DNA of 7,562 nucleotides from an uncultured Blautia sp. (GCA_900547615.1 URHH01000125.1:1-7562), one strand, 5' to 3'; positions 1 to 7,334 are shown, counted from the first letter of the stretch. Notes: generated by a model from the letters alone, not told the origin. Program-made: numbers and translations.

Positions 1-87
1 ATCCGGCATCCTGCCCTGCGAAGCCCGGACTTTCCTCGTCTGAACCCTTTCGTCCGTTCAGCCGCGATTACCTGACCTGGTTGCGCA
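1..87 (-). ncRNA. rnpB: RNase P RNA, 5' portion (cut by window edge)
   Basis: This is the catalytic RNA of ribonuclease P, which removes 5' leaders from pre-tRNAs; only the 5' part is in the window. On the minus strand the universally conserved CR-I segment GAGGAAAGUCC lies at 37-27, followed by GGGCUUCGCAGGGCAGG and GAUGCC, the usual P4 5' strand and following block. Upstream of CR-I, CUGAAC (61-56) and GUUCAG (45-40) form a 6-bp hairpin with a 10-base loop, in the place of P3. AACCAGGUCAGG at 82-71 fits the P1/P2 entry. The 5' end near 86-87 is estimated from promoter spacing and could be off by a few bases. The rest of the RNA, including the 3' strand of P1 and P4, lies left of the window. 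Identity is very secure; class A versus B cannot be settled from this fragment alone. Confidence 0.95.
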
Positions 88-93
88 AGCGCT

Positions 94-122
94 ATTTTAT
101 CACGTTTTCCCGAACTTGTAAA
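94..122 (-). promoter_or_regulatory. Sigma-A type promoter of rnpB
   Basis: On the minus strand TTTACA (122-117) and TAAAAT (99-94) are separated by exactly 17 bp, and each differs from the TTGACA/TATAAT consensus at one position. The predicted start is about 86-87, immediately before the conserved rnpB sequence. The -35 box lies six bases past the stop codon of the upstream kinase gene, so the promoter fills essentially the whole gap. No hairpin-plus-U-run terminator fits between the kinase gene and this promoter, so operon readthrough into rnpB is possible. Confidence 0.82.
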
Positions 123-128
123 GAGAAT

Positions 129-1799
129 TTACACATTAAAACAGCTTCCTCCGATAAATTCCCGCAAAAGAGAATTATTCGGCACTTCCTCACTTGGAAC
201 AGGAACAAAATAATCAAAGAATTTCAAGAGGCGTTTTGCCTCCTCATACTCCGGCTCATCTTTTCCGATTCCAAAAAGAAGCGGCTCTGCATAAACCTTC
301 AGACAGGCAAGCTCGTATACAAGCGCCGAGTTAAACATCACGTCCGCCTGCTCCTGGAACGGGAAAATATTCTCTTCCTCTCCTCTTCTCACAGAAGGCC
401 ACCTTGCAATCGTTTCCTTTGCAGAAGTTCCCCTTGTTCTTGCGTCACGGACAATACGCCTGATCAGACGTCCGTCTGTTGTTGGAATCCGGTTGTGCTC
501 ATCGATATTTAACTGGGTCAGGGCGCTGATATAAATTTTAAACTTACTCTCTTTTGGAAGAGCATAGCTTAAACGGTCATTCAAACCGTGGATTCCTTCT
601 ATTACAAGAATGTCCTCTTTTCCAAGCTTCATATAATCGCCCTTGTACTCCCGCTTTCCTGTCACAAAATTATAGACAGGAAGCTCCACTTCCTCACCGG
701 AAAGAAGGGCAAGCATATTTTGGTTAAACAGCTCCACATCAATAGCTTCCAGACACTCGTAATTTTTCTCCCCGAACTCATCAAGCGGCGTATCCTCTCT
801 GTTTACAAAGTAATTGTCAACGGCGATCGGGTGAGGACGCATTCCATGCGCCATAAGCTGAATGGAAAGCCTGTGGGAAAAGCTGGTCTTCCCGGAAGAG
901 GAAGGTCCTGCAATCATTACAAATTTTACATTTCCCCTGTCCTTTATCTGCTGTGCAATATCGGAAATCTTCGCCTCCTGAAGCGCCTCCTGGATCAGAA
1001 GGATACTTCTCACGCCTTCTCTTGTCAGTCTGTCATTTAAGTCGCCTACTGTGGCAACGTCCATTTTCTCTCCCCATTCCTGAGATTCCTTCTGCACAGA
1101 GAAAATCTTGTCCTGGGGAACAAAAGGATCCAGTTTATCCGGCGTTTCTTTTCTTGGAAGAATCAGCACAAACCCTTCATCATAGAGCTGAAGGTCAAAA
1201 TACTTCACATATCCCGTGTGGCACGCCATAAATCCGTAGAAATAATCCTCGAAATTTTCAATGCTGTAAATATTCACTCTTGAAACACGGCGGTAACGGA
1301 ACAGCTTCTCTTTATCATACATATGGTGTTTATGAAAGAGGGCAATCGCCTCATCTGTTCCCACGCTTCTCTTTATAATAGGAAGCTCTGCTTTTACAAG
1401 CTCTTCCATCCTCCGCTTTACAGAAGAAAGAAACTCTTCTGTAAGAGCAGTTCCACCCTCCATTGTAAAGTAAAGCCCGTTTCCAAGGGCATAATGAACC
1501 ACTGTTTTTTCCAGATTCTTCTTTCCTGCCACATCATAAATGGCCTTTAAAAGAAGAAAGGTGGCACTTCTCACATAAGCGTTATGACCGATTGCGTCTT
1601 TCGTTGTAACAAATCCAAGCGTACAGTCTTTTTTCAGATGCTTGTGAAGCTCTCGCAGCTTCCCTCCCACTGTCACAAGAATAATGGGCGCATCCTCCCT
1701 GTCCTGATACTCCTTTGCAATCTCCCAGTAGGAAATCCCTGCCGGATACTCTTTTTTCTCCCCGCCTATTGTTACACAACACATTTTCTGTTCTGCCAT
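129..1799 (-). CDS. Nucleoside (uridine-type) kinase with TGS and ThrRS-like N-terminal domains
   Basis: The predicted cytosolic protein has 556 residues and belongs to a nucleoside kinase family common in Clostridia, often labelled udk; it probably phosphorylates a nucleoside such as uridine, but the substrate is not proven by sequence. The C-terminal half is a P-loop kinase of the uridine kinase/phosphoribulokinase family: Walker A GPSSSGKTS at 298-306, VDNYF at 327-331, EGIHGLND at 401-408 and RDARTRG at 451-457. The N-terminal half differs from ordinary uridine kinase (about 210 residues): residues 1-66 look like a TGS domain, and about 70-215 resemble the second N-terminal domain of threonyl-tRNA synthetase, including GNGLYF (106-111) and HTGYVKYFDL (194-203). 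The HxxxH metal motif of that domain is missing; RSATF stands there at 77-81. The ATG at 1799 is chosen because a perfect AAGGAGGT lies 8 bases upstream; a TTG at 1805 sits too close to it. It lies 27 bases after the NIF3 gene and just before rnpB. Confidence 0.9.
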   Translation of the reverse strand: MAEQKMCCVTIGGEKKEYPAGISYWEIAKEYQDREDAPIILVTVGGKLRELHKHLKKDCTLGFVTTKDAIGHNAYVRSATFLLLKAIYDVAGKKNLEKTVVHYALGNGLYFTMEGGTALTEEFLSSVKRRMEELVKAELPIIKRSVGTDEAIALFHKHHMYDKEKLFRYRRVSRVNIYSIENFEDYFYGFMACHTGYVKYFDLQLYDEGFVLILPRKETPDKLDPFVPQDKIFSVQKESQEWGEKMDVATVGDLNDRLTREGVRSILLIQEALQEAKISDIAQQIKDRGNVKFVMIAGPSSSGKTSFSHRLSIQLMAHGMRPHPIAVDNYFVNREDTPLDEFGEKNYECLEAIDVELFNQNMLALLSGEEVELPVYNFVTGKREYKGDYMKLGKEDILVIEGIHGLNDRLSYALPKESKFKIYISALTQLNIDEHNRIPTTDGRLIRRIVRDARTRGTSAKETIARWPSVRRGEEENIFPFQEQADVMFNSALVYELACLKVYAEPLLFGIGKDEPEYEEAKRLLKFFDYFVPVPSEEVPNNSLLREFIGGSCFNV

Positions 1800-1807
1800 T
1801 ATCAAGT

Positions 1808-1815
1808 ACCTCCTT
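1808..1815 (-). promoter_or_regulatory. Ribosome binding site of the nucleoside kinase gene
   Basis: AAGGAGGT on the minus strand is a full eight-base match to the 16S rRNA anti-Shine-Dalgarno and stands 8 bases before the ATG at 1799. It fixes the start there and rules out the in-frame TTG at 1805, which would leave only two bases of spacing. It is the strongest site in the operon, which suggests the kinase is translated independently of the gene before it. Confidence 0.85.
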
Positions 1816-1826
1816 TTGCTGCACTT

Positions 1827-2609
1827 TTATACTACCGTATACGGGCTTTTCACCTCTGCGCACGTAACAGAAAGCTCCGGAAACGCCTCAAGAAGAACCT
1901 TCTTTAAAGCGTCCGCAAAAATATATTCTGTTCCGTAATGCCCTGCATCAATGACAGCGATTCCCTCTGCTACTGCATCAATTCCCGTATGATGGTCGAT
2001 GTCTCCTGTCACATACACATCTGCCCCTGCACGAATGGCGTCTTTTATCATACTCTTTCCGGATCCGGTACAGATAGCTGCCGTTTCGACTTCCCTGTCC
2101 GGATTTCCGTAAAAGCGGACGTCTGAAAGGCCGTTACACGTTTTCACATACCGGGCGCATTCCAGAAGAGACATTTTTTTCGGAAGTTTCCCTACACGGC
2201 CAAAACCCTCCGGCTTGTCTCCTTCCTTATTTGTAACAGAAAGCACCTTTGTATCTGTAAGCTTTAAATAACCGGCGCTTAAATCTGCCATTCCCAGAAT
2301 ATCATAGTTTGTGTGCATGGCATAATAGAGTATGTCTTTCTGGATCAGCTTTATGATCTTCCTTCCTGTAAAGGTATGATTATTTATTTTTTTTATTCCG
2401 GAAAAGATCATGGGGTGGTGGGTAATGATCATATCTGCTCCCGCCTGTTCCGCCTGACTTAAAACCTCTTCCGTAAGATCAAGGGCAAGAAACACATGAG
2501 ACACCTCTTTCTCATCATTTCCAACTAAAAGCCCCACATTATCCCAGTCCTCCGCAAAAGAGGGAGAATACTTTTCTTCCAGCCACGAAATCAGTTCACA
2601 TGCTTTCAT
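1827..2609 (-). CDS. NIF3-family dinuclear metal-center protein (YqfO/YbgI-like)
   Basis: This is a 260-residue member of the NIF3/DUF34 family, a conserved cytosolic metal-binding fold often annotated as a GTP cyclohydrolase I type 2 homolog; its true biochemical role remains unsettled. The dimetal site ligands are visible: HHPMIF with H64 and H65, D103 in HTNYD, and H224 plus E228 in AGHYGTE. WDNVGLLVG at 22-30 is the usual N-terminal signature, and the glycine-rich GSGKS at 182-186 sits in the conserved second half. The length matches the short form; Bacillus subtilis YqfO is about 370 residues because of an inserted CutA/PII-like domain, which is absent here. The ATG at 2609 overlaps the end of trmK by 14 bases and has no clear Shine-Dalgarno sequence, pointing to translational coupling. 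The trmK-nif3 pairing is widely conserved in Firmicutes and suggests, without proving, a link to tRNA or nucleotide metabolism. Confidence 0.92.
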   Translation of the reverse strand: MKACELISWLEEKYSPSFAEDWDNVGLLVGNDEKEVSHVFLALDLTEEVLSQAEQAGADMIITHHPMIFSGIKKINNHTFTGRKIIKLIQKDILYYAMHTNYDILGMADLSAGYLKLTDTKVLSVTNKEGDKPEGFGRVGKLPKKMSLLECARYVKTCNGLSDVRFYGNPDREVETAAICTGSGKSMIKDAIRAGADVYVTGDIDHHTGIDAVAEGIAVIDAGHYGTEYIFADALKKVLLEAFPELSVTCAEVKSPYTVV

Positions 2610-3303
2610 ATTGTTTCAGAGCAGCTTCTATCTGCCCCTTTTCCTCCTTTACTTCCTGTATGCGGGCTTCTGCCGTCCCTTTTGAAATATTTGAAAGGTG
2701 CTCCAGAATTTCATTCCGGATACGAAGCTCTCTTTCCAGATATTTTTTCAGAACAGGGTGCTTCCCAGCAAGGAGATGTTTTCCAAACATCTCCTCTTCC
2801 TTTGTCCATTTTTCCATTTTCTCTTTTTTTACGGGAAGCACCTTCATCACAGGATAAAATTTTCCATCTTCGAGAATCATTTCTTCTTTTACAATCTCCC
2901 AGCCTTCTTCCCGTATAAAATGCCGGAAATGAGGAATATCAGACTGGGGCTGAAGGATCATTTCCTGAAACGTCTCTCTGACTGTCTTCCCTTCTGTGAG
3001 GATCCGTTCCATGAGAGGACCGCCCATTCCCGCAATTACAAGGGTATCTCCCTCTCCCGGAGCTATCGCAGAAAGTCCGTCAGAAAGTCTTGTTTCTATG
3101 TATTCCTCAAGACCATACTGGAAAATATGCTCCTCTGCCCTGGACAGAGGGCCTTTTCTTACATCCGCAGCAACAGCACCCGGAATTTTTTTATTAAGAA
3201 GCAGATATACAGGAAGATACCCGTGGTCACATCCCACATCAACAAGCTTATTGCCCTCTGTCACCATATCTGCAATGGCACAGAGGCGTAAGGATAACTG
3301 CAT
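2596..3303 (-). CDS. trmK: tRNA (adenine(22)-N1)-methyltransferase
   Basis: The 235-residue protein is predicted to use S-adenosylmethionine to methylate N1 of A22 in the D-loop region of a subset of tRNAs, as TrmK (YqfN) does in Bacillus subtilis. The Rossmann-fold methyltransferase core is at the N-terminus: VDVGCDHGYLP at 21-31 binds SAM, AADVRKGPL at 45-53 carries the acidic ribose contact, and LVIAGMGGPLM at 88-98 contains the family's motif IV region. LQPQSD at 117-122 and WEIVKEEMILEDGKFYPV at 135-152 are also typical. The charged C-terminal tail (about 155-235) is predicted to be largely helical, like the TrmK C-terminal coiled coil. The ATG at 3303 is preferred to a TTG at 3321 because AAGGAG stands 6 bases before the ATG, whereas the TTG lies inside the rpoD end. 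It follows rpoD by 10 bases and overlaps the NIF3 gene. Confidence 0.93.
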   Translation of the reverse strand: MQLSLRLCAIADMVTEGNKLVDVGCDHGYLPVYLLLNKKIPGAVAADVRKGPLSRAEEHIFQYGLEEYIETRLSDGLSAIAPGEGDTLVIAGMGGPLMERILTEGKTVRETFQEMILQPQSDIPHFRHFIREEGWEIVKEEMILEDGKFYPVMKVLPVKKEKMEKWTKEEEMFGKHLLAGKHPVLKKYLERELRIRNEILEHLSNISKGTAEARIQEVKEEKGQIEAALKQYESM

Positions 3304-3309
3304 ATTCTT

Positions 3310-3315
3310 CTCCTT
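3310..3315 (-). promoter_or_regulatory. Ribosome binding site of trmK, overlapping the rpoD stop codon
   Basis: AAGGAG on the minus strand lies 6 bases before the trmK ATG, and its first two bases are the last two of the rpoD TAA stop (3316-3314). Ribosomes ending rpoD therefore cover the trmK start, which fits coupled translation. It decides the ATG at 3303 over the upstream TTG. Confidence 0.8.
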
Positions 3316-4441
3316 AATCAAGGTAATCCTTCAGTTTGCGGCTGCGGCTTGGGTGGCGGAGCTTTCTGAGCGCCTTTGCCTCGATCTGACGGATACGTTC
3401 TCTCGTTACATTAAACTCTTTTCCCACTTCCTCCAGTGTTCTTGCTCTTCCGTCATCAAGACCGAAACGGAGGCGGAGCACCTTCTGCTCTCTGTCTGTC
3501 AGTGTTCCCAGCACTTCTACAAGCTGTTCTTTTAAAAGAGTAAACGCCGCTGCGTCCGCCGGAACAGGAACATTATCATCCTGGATAAAATCTCCCAGAT
3601 GGCTGTCTTCCTCCTCACCGATCGGGGTTTCCAGAGATACCGGTTCCTGAGAAATTTTAAGGATTTCTCTTACACGGTCAACAGACATGTCCATCTCCTC
3701 CGCAATTTCTTCCGGAGACGGCTCTCTTCCCAGCTCCTGAAGAAGCTGTCTTGATACACGGATCAGCTTGTTGATCGTCTCTACCATATGAACCGGAATA
3801 CGAATGGTTCTCGCCTGGTCTGCAATGGCTCTTGTAATTGCCTGACGGATCCACCAGGTTGCATACGTACTGAATTTATATCCTTTTCTGTAATCAAATT
3901 TTTCTACAGCTTTAATAAGACCCAGATTTCCCTCCTGGATCAGGTCAAGGAACAGCATGCCTCTTCCCACATATCTCTTTGCAATGCTTACTACAAGACG
4001 CAAGTTTGCCTCTGCAAGACGTTTCTTTGCAGCCTCGTCTCCCTGCTCCATTCTCTTTGCAAGCTCCGTCTCCTCATCGGCTGTCAGAAGATTCACCTTT
4101 CCGATCTCCTTTAAATACATACGTACCGGATCTTCAATGCTTACGCCTTCCGGAACAGATAAATCAATTTTATCAAGCTCTACCTCTTCCTCATCTTCCA
4201 GTCCATCAATTTCCAGATCATCATCAAGAATAATATCGTCCCCGATATTTTCTGTGATACGAAGAACATCTACTCCACTTGCCTCCAGAAAATCAAACAC
4301 CTTTTCCATCTGCTCCACATCAAGTGGCTGATCTTTAAAGAAATCATTGATCTCCTGATATTCCAGTACGTTTTTTTTCTTTTTCGCAAGCTCCAGAAGT
4401 TCTACCAGTTTCTCGCTGAATTTACCCATATTCATTTCCAT
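3314..4441 (-). CDS. rpoD: RNA polymerase primary sigma factor (sigma-70/sigma-A)
   Basis: The 375-residue housekeeping sigma factor directs RNA polymerase to -10/-35 promoters. Residues 1-55 match region 1.1; about 58-93 is a strongly acidic linker; region 1.2 includes DPVRMYLKEIG (104-114); region 2 spans about 135-215 with EANLRLVVSIAKRY (144-157) and FSTYATWWIRQAITRAI (190-206). Q200 and T203 match the -10 contacting residues of region 2.4. Region 3 follows, and region 4 begins at TLTDREQKVLRLRFG (313-327). The -35 helix VTRERIRQIEAKALRK lies at 345-360 with R347, E348 and R351. The large non-conserved insert of E. coli sigma-70 is absent, as in other Firmicutes. The ATG at 4441 is 12 bases from GGAGG (4458-4454), slightly long spacing; in-frame ATGs at 4435 and 4429 lie farther still. 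It lies 39 bases after dnaG. Consensus-like promoters at both window ends are probable targets. Confidence 0.98.
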   Translation of the reverse strand: MEMNMGKFSEKLVELLELAKKKKNVLEYQEINDFFKDQPLDVEQMEKVFDFLEASGVDVLRITENIGDDIILDDDLEIDGLEDEEEVELDKIDLSVPEGVSIEDPVRMYLKEIGKVNLLTADEETELAKRMEQGDEAAKKRLAEANLRLVVSIAKRYVGRGMLFLDLIQEGNLGLIKAVEKFDYRKGYKFSTYATWWIRQAITRAIADQARTIRIPVHMVETINKLIRVSRQLLQELGREPSPEEIAEEMDMSVDRVREILKISQEPVSLETPIGEEEDSHLGDFIQDDNVPVPADAAAFTLLKEQLVEVLGTLTDREQKVLRLRFGLDDGRARTLEEVGKEFNVTRERIRQIEAKALRKLRHPSRSRKLKDYLD

Positions 4442-4480
4442 ATGTGCTCTATACCTCCATATAGTGTTTATATTTTATCC

Positions 4481-6274
4481 TTATTCGAAAGAAATATGCA
4501 GCTTATGCCCGTTTCTTCCAAGGTCTTCCAACTCTTTTTTTGCCTGTATCAGCTCCTGAAGAGCCTGCATATCCGTTGGGTCCCAGTTTTTATTTTTTTC
4601 TGCGAGGCTCTCTTCCTTTATCCGAAGAAGCGCGTCCAGAAATGCCCGGTTCTGTTCCTCCGGTGTTTCCAGATGAATGGTCGCGTTAAAAAGAGACGCC
4701 ACCTCTCTCTGTTCCTCGCTGTCTGTAAAGACATTTAAGAGGCGGGCTGGATTGACTTCCCCTTCTTTTCTCTGGGCAAAAAGCATTTCCGCCACCTGAC
4801 GGTAAAGAGGAACTACAAAATCGGAAGGAGAAAGATACTTCTCTGCTTCCTCAAAAATCCCCGGATATGTGACAAGCCAGGTAAGCATAAGCTTCTGTGC
4901 CTTGTCTCCTGCAGATTCCCTCTTTTTCGTATCATGTCCCGTACTTTTGGGCTGCACTCTCTGTTCCGCCCTTGTTCCTTTCATGGCAAGGGTATTCACC
5001 CTTTTTCTCAAATCCTCACTGCTTATGCCATATCTCCGGTAGTCCTTTACAATCGCTTCTATATAAAGATTCCGTTCCAGCTCGTCGGAAAGCTCCAGAA
5101 GCATACGGGCACATTCCTCAAAAAACCGGTTCTGTCCCTGAGGCGTTTCCATATCTGCTTCTGCCTCCCCTGTATGTACACGGAACAGAAAGCTGTCAGA
5201 AGCGTTTAACAGGCGCTCCTCAAAAGCCTCTGCCCCCATATTTTTGATAAATTCATCAGGGTCCTTATACGGCTTTAAGTTTACCACCTTCGCATTCACT
5301 CCCGCCTCCCTTAAAATAGGAATGGCGCGAAGAGCTGCCCGGATCCCCGCCTCATCGCTGTCATAAAGAAGAAGCACCTCTTCCGTATAGCGCTTTAAGA
5401 GGCTTGCCTGGCCGGACGGGAGGGCGGTTCCAAGAGAAGCCACCGCATTTGTAAAGCCTGCCTGGTGCATGGAAATCACGTCCATATATCCCTCACAGAG
5501 GATCAGATAATTCTTCCTCGTGGTTCTTGCCACATTCAGACCGTACAGATTCCGGCTTTTATCAAAAATCTTCGTCTCCGGAGAATTCAGATATTTCGGT
5601 TTTCCGTCTCCCATCACGCGCCCGCCAAAACCGATCACCCGGTTATTGACGTCCATGATCGGAAAAATCACACGGTTCCAGAATTTATCATACATTCCCC
5701 GTCTCTCGTCCGCATTAAACAGTCCGGATTCCCGCAAAAGCTCATCGGAATATCCCTTTGCCTTCATATATTTATAAAGGTCATCGCTGTACTTGTCGGA
5801 ATATCCAAGACCGAATTTCTTGATCGTCTCCTCGCTCAAACCTCTGCCTGTGAGATACTGATAAGCAGCCTTTCCGCCTTCTCTTCTTAACTGATAGTAA
5901 AAATACTGGGCTGCTTTTTTATTAATTTCCAGAAGCAGGGCTTTGCGCTCCGCCTTTTCCTTCGCTTCTCTGGAATATTCTATTTTCGGAAGCTCCACTC
6001 CTGCCCTCTGCGCAAGATGGGAAAGCGCCTCCCCAAATGTATAATTTTCATATTCCATAATAAAATTAAATACGTTTCCTCCTGCGCCGCACCCGAAACA
6101 GTAATACATCTGTTTTGCAGGCGTCACAGAAAAAGAAGGCGTTTTTTCATTATGAAACGGACAGAGACCAAAGTAGGAGCTTCCTTTTCTTGTAAGCTTT
6201 ACATATTGCGACACAACGTCCACAATATCGTTTTTCGTCCGTACTTCTTCAATCACATCGTCCGAATACCGCAT
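4481..6274 (-). CDS. dnaG: DNA primase
   Basis: The 597-residue primase makes the short RNA primers used at the replication fork, working with the replicative helicase. Three domains are visible. The N-terminal CHC2 zinc-binding domain has C38, H41, C59 and C62 (CPFH and CFGC). The catalytic core includes FWNRVIFPIMD (198-208), GFGGR (215-219) and KYLNSPET (227-234), followed by the TOPRIM domain with E261 in LCEGYMD and D305/D307 in YDSDEAG, which hold the catalytic Mg2+. KDPDEFI at 338-344 is the usual following motif. A polar linker at about 430-457 leads to the C-terminal helicase-interaction domain (about 458-597), which is the least conserved part, as expected. Length is normal for the family and all key residues are intact. 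The ATG at 6274 has AGGAGG 7 bases upstream. The gene lies 35 bases after dgt and 39 before rpoD; dnaG-rpoD adjacency is the core of the macromolecular-synthesis operon. Confidence 0.98.
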   Translation of the reverse strand: MRYSDDVIEEVRTKNDIVDVVSQYVKLTRKGSSYFGLCPFHNEKTPSFSVTPAKQMYYCFGCGAGGNVFNFIMEYENYTFGEALSHLAQRAGVELPKIEYSREAKEKAERKALLLEINKKAAQYFYYQLRREGGKAAYQYLTGRGLSEETIKKFGLGYSDKYSDDLYKYMKAKGYSDELLRESGLFNADERRGMYDKFWNRVIFPIMDVNNRVIGFGGRVMGDGKPKYLNSPETKIFDKSRNLYGLNVARTTRKNYLILCEGYMDVISMHQAGFTNAVASLGTALPSGQASLLKRYTEEVLLLYDSDEAGIRAALRAIPILREAGVNAKVVNLKPYKDPDEFIKNMGAEAFEERLLNASDSFLFRVHTGEAEADMETPQGQNRFFEECARMLLELSDELERNLYIEAIVKDYRRYGISSEDLRKRVNTLAMKGTRAEQRVQPKSTGHDTKKRESAGDKAQKLMLTWLVTYPGIFEEAEKYLSPSDFVVPLYRQVAEMLFAQRKEGEVNPARLLNVFTDSEEQREVASLFNATIHLETPEEQNRAFLDALLRIKEESLAEKNKNWDPTDMQALQELIQAKKELEDLGRNGHKLHISFE

Positions 6275-6309
6275 CTGCCTTCCTCCTTTGCCAGAAATTC
6301 CCTTCCTGT

Positions 6310-7326
6310 TTAATAAACAGACCAGCCGGAAGGGATATAAATTTCCCGGAATTTTTCCATAGAATACTGATCTGTCATTCCGGAGAGATAATCACAGACA
6401 ACCTGGGATTTTTTCTCCCCTTTTTCTGTGATCAGCTCCCTGTATTCCCTGGACATGGCTTCCGGGTGCTCAATATAATGCTCGTAAAGCTCCGTCAGCA
6501 TTTTGATGGCTTTCTGTTCCTCCTTTTTTGCAAGAGGATTCTCATACACATCCTGAAACATGATGCTCCGAATGTCCATAAGCCCCTCTTCAATCTCAGG
6601 CGCCATCTGGATTGTTTCTTTATTTATACTGTTTTCAATAATACTATGTACAAATGTATTCAGCCTCTCCTTTGTGGTATATCCCAGAAGCGTACGAAGG
6701 GTAATGGGTATATCGTCCTCCGTAATAATGCCTGCCCTCTGCGCATCATCCATATCGTGATGGATATATGCAATTTTATCAGAGAAACGCACTACCTGTC
6801 CTTCCAGTGTGGACGGACTTCCGCTTGTTCTGTGATTCCGGATCCCGTCCCGGACCTCCCATGTAAGGTTTAAACCCATTCCGCCTTTTTCCAGAACTTC
6901 TACCACCCGCACACTCTGTTTATAGTGAGCAAAACCTTCCGGGTGGATTTCATTAAGAGCCCGTTCTCCGGAATGTCCGAAAGGCGTGTGTCCAAGGTCA
7001 TGCCCGAGGGCGATCGCTTCCACCAGATCCTCGTTCAGGCGCAGAGCCTTCGCTATGGTTCTTGCTATCTGCGAAACCTCCAGCGTATGGGTAAGGCGAT
7101 TTCTGTAATGGTCGCCCTGAGGCGCCAGAAAAACCTGGGTCTTATCCTTCAGCCTGCGAAACGCCTTGCTGTGAAGGATCCTGTCCCTGTCTCTCTGAAA
7201 CGCTGTCCGCATATCACATTCTTCCTCCGGACGCTCCCGTCCTATGGAATCCGCACTGCACACAGCATAAGGGCTTAACATCTGTTTCTCTCTAAATTCC
7301 ATCGTTTCTCTTATATTATTGCTCAT
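6310..7326 (-). CDS. dgt: dGTPase-family HD-domain dNTP triphosphohydrolase
   Basis: The 338-residue protein belongs to the deoxyguanosinetriphosphate triphosphohydrolase family, which hydrolyses dNTPs to deoxynucleoside and triphosphate and so tunes the dNTP pool; the exact dNTP preference cannot be read from sequence. The metal-binding HD motif is complete: H80 in NRLTHTLE, H109-D110 in GHDLGH, and D183 in FSDKIAYIHHD. H113 and H118 (TPFGH) match the further catalytic histidines of the family. SKAFRRLKDKTQVF at 53-66 is the family's N-terminal signature. Its length matches the shorter dGTPase-like proteins rather than the roughly 500-residue E. coli Dgt. The ATG at 7326 is chosen because GGAGG lies 8 bases upstream; the in-frame GTG at 7341 overlaps that site. 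It is the first gene of the block and directly precedes dnaG, in line with a role in replication, although co-regulation is inferred from spacing only. Confidence 0.94.
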   Translation of the reverse strand: MSNNIRETMEFREKQMLSPYAVCSADSIGRERPEEECDMRTAFQRDRDRILHSKAFRRLKDKTQVFLAPQGDHYRNRLTHTLEVSQIARTIAKALRLNEDLVEAIALGHDLGHTPFGHSGERALNEIHPEGFAHYKQSVRVVEVLEKGGMGLNLTWEVRDGIRNHRTSGSPSTLEGQVVRFSDKIAYIHHDMDDAQRAGIITEDDIPITLRTLLGYTTKERLNTFVHSIIENSINKETIQMAPEIEEGLMDIRSIMFQDVYENPLAKKEEQKAIKMLTELYEHYIEHPEAMSREYRELITEKGEKKSQVVCDYLSGMTDQYSMEKFREIYIPSGWSVY

Positions 7327-7334
7327 AGCACCTT

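Noticed and set aside
81..512. Plus-strand open frame beginning opposite rnpB and running across the end of the kinase gene
   Set aside because: It is antisense to the conserved rnpB 5' end and to the kinase C-terminus, and its translation matches no family I recognise.
1835..1844. Perfect 10-bp palindrome CCGTATACGG at the end of the NIF3 gene, considered as an operator
   Set aside because: It is short, occurs once, encodes the ordinary C-terminal residues, and has no partner site or promoter next to it.
2590..3310. Search for terminators, riboswitches or insertion scars inside the gene block
   Set aside because: Intergenic gaps of 39 bases or less hold only ribosome binding sites; no hairpin followed by a U-run, no direct repeats and no inverted repeat ends were seen.
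2698..3535. Long plus-strand open frames opposite trmK and rpoD (2698-3291 and 2996-3535)
   Set aside because: They lie opposite genes with clear family motifs, have low-complexity Ser/Phe/Arg-rich translations typical of antisense shadows, and have no convincing ribosome binding site or promoter.
4472..4477. TAAAAT on the minus strand between dnaG and rpoD as the -10 box of an internal rpoD promoter
   Set aside because: The hexamer at 17 bp upstream (TGCATA) matches the -35 consensus at only three positions, so it is too weak to list as a promoter, although internal sigma promoters exist in other Firmicutes.
6310..7326. HD-domain dGTPase considered as an anti-phage dNTP-depletion gene
   Set aside because: dNTP-depleting dGTPases exist in phage defence, but here the gene leads a conserved housekeeping operon with dnaG and rpoD and shows no accessory-region features, so a pool-control role is more likely.
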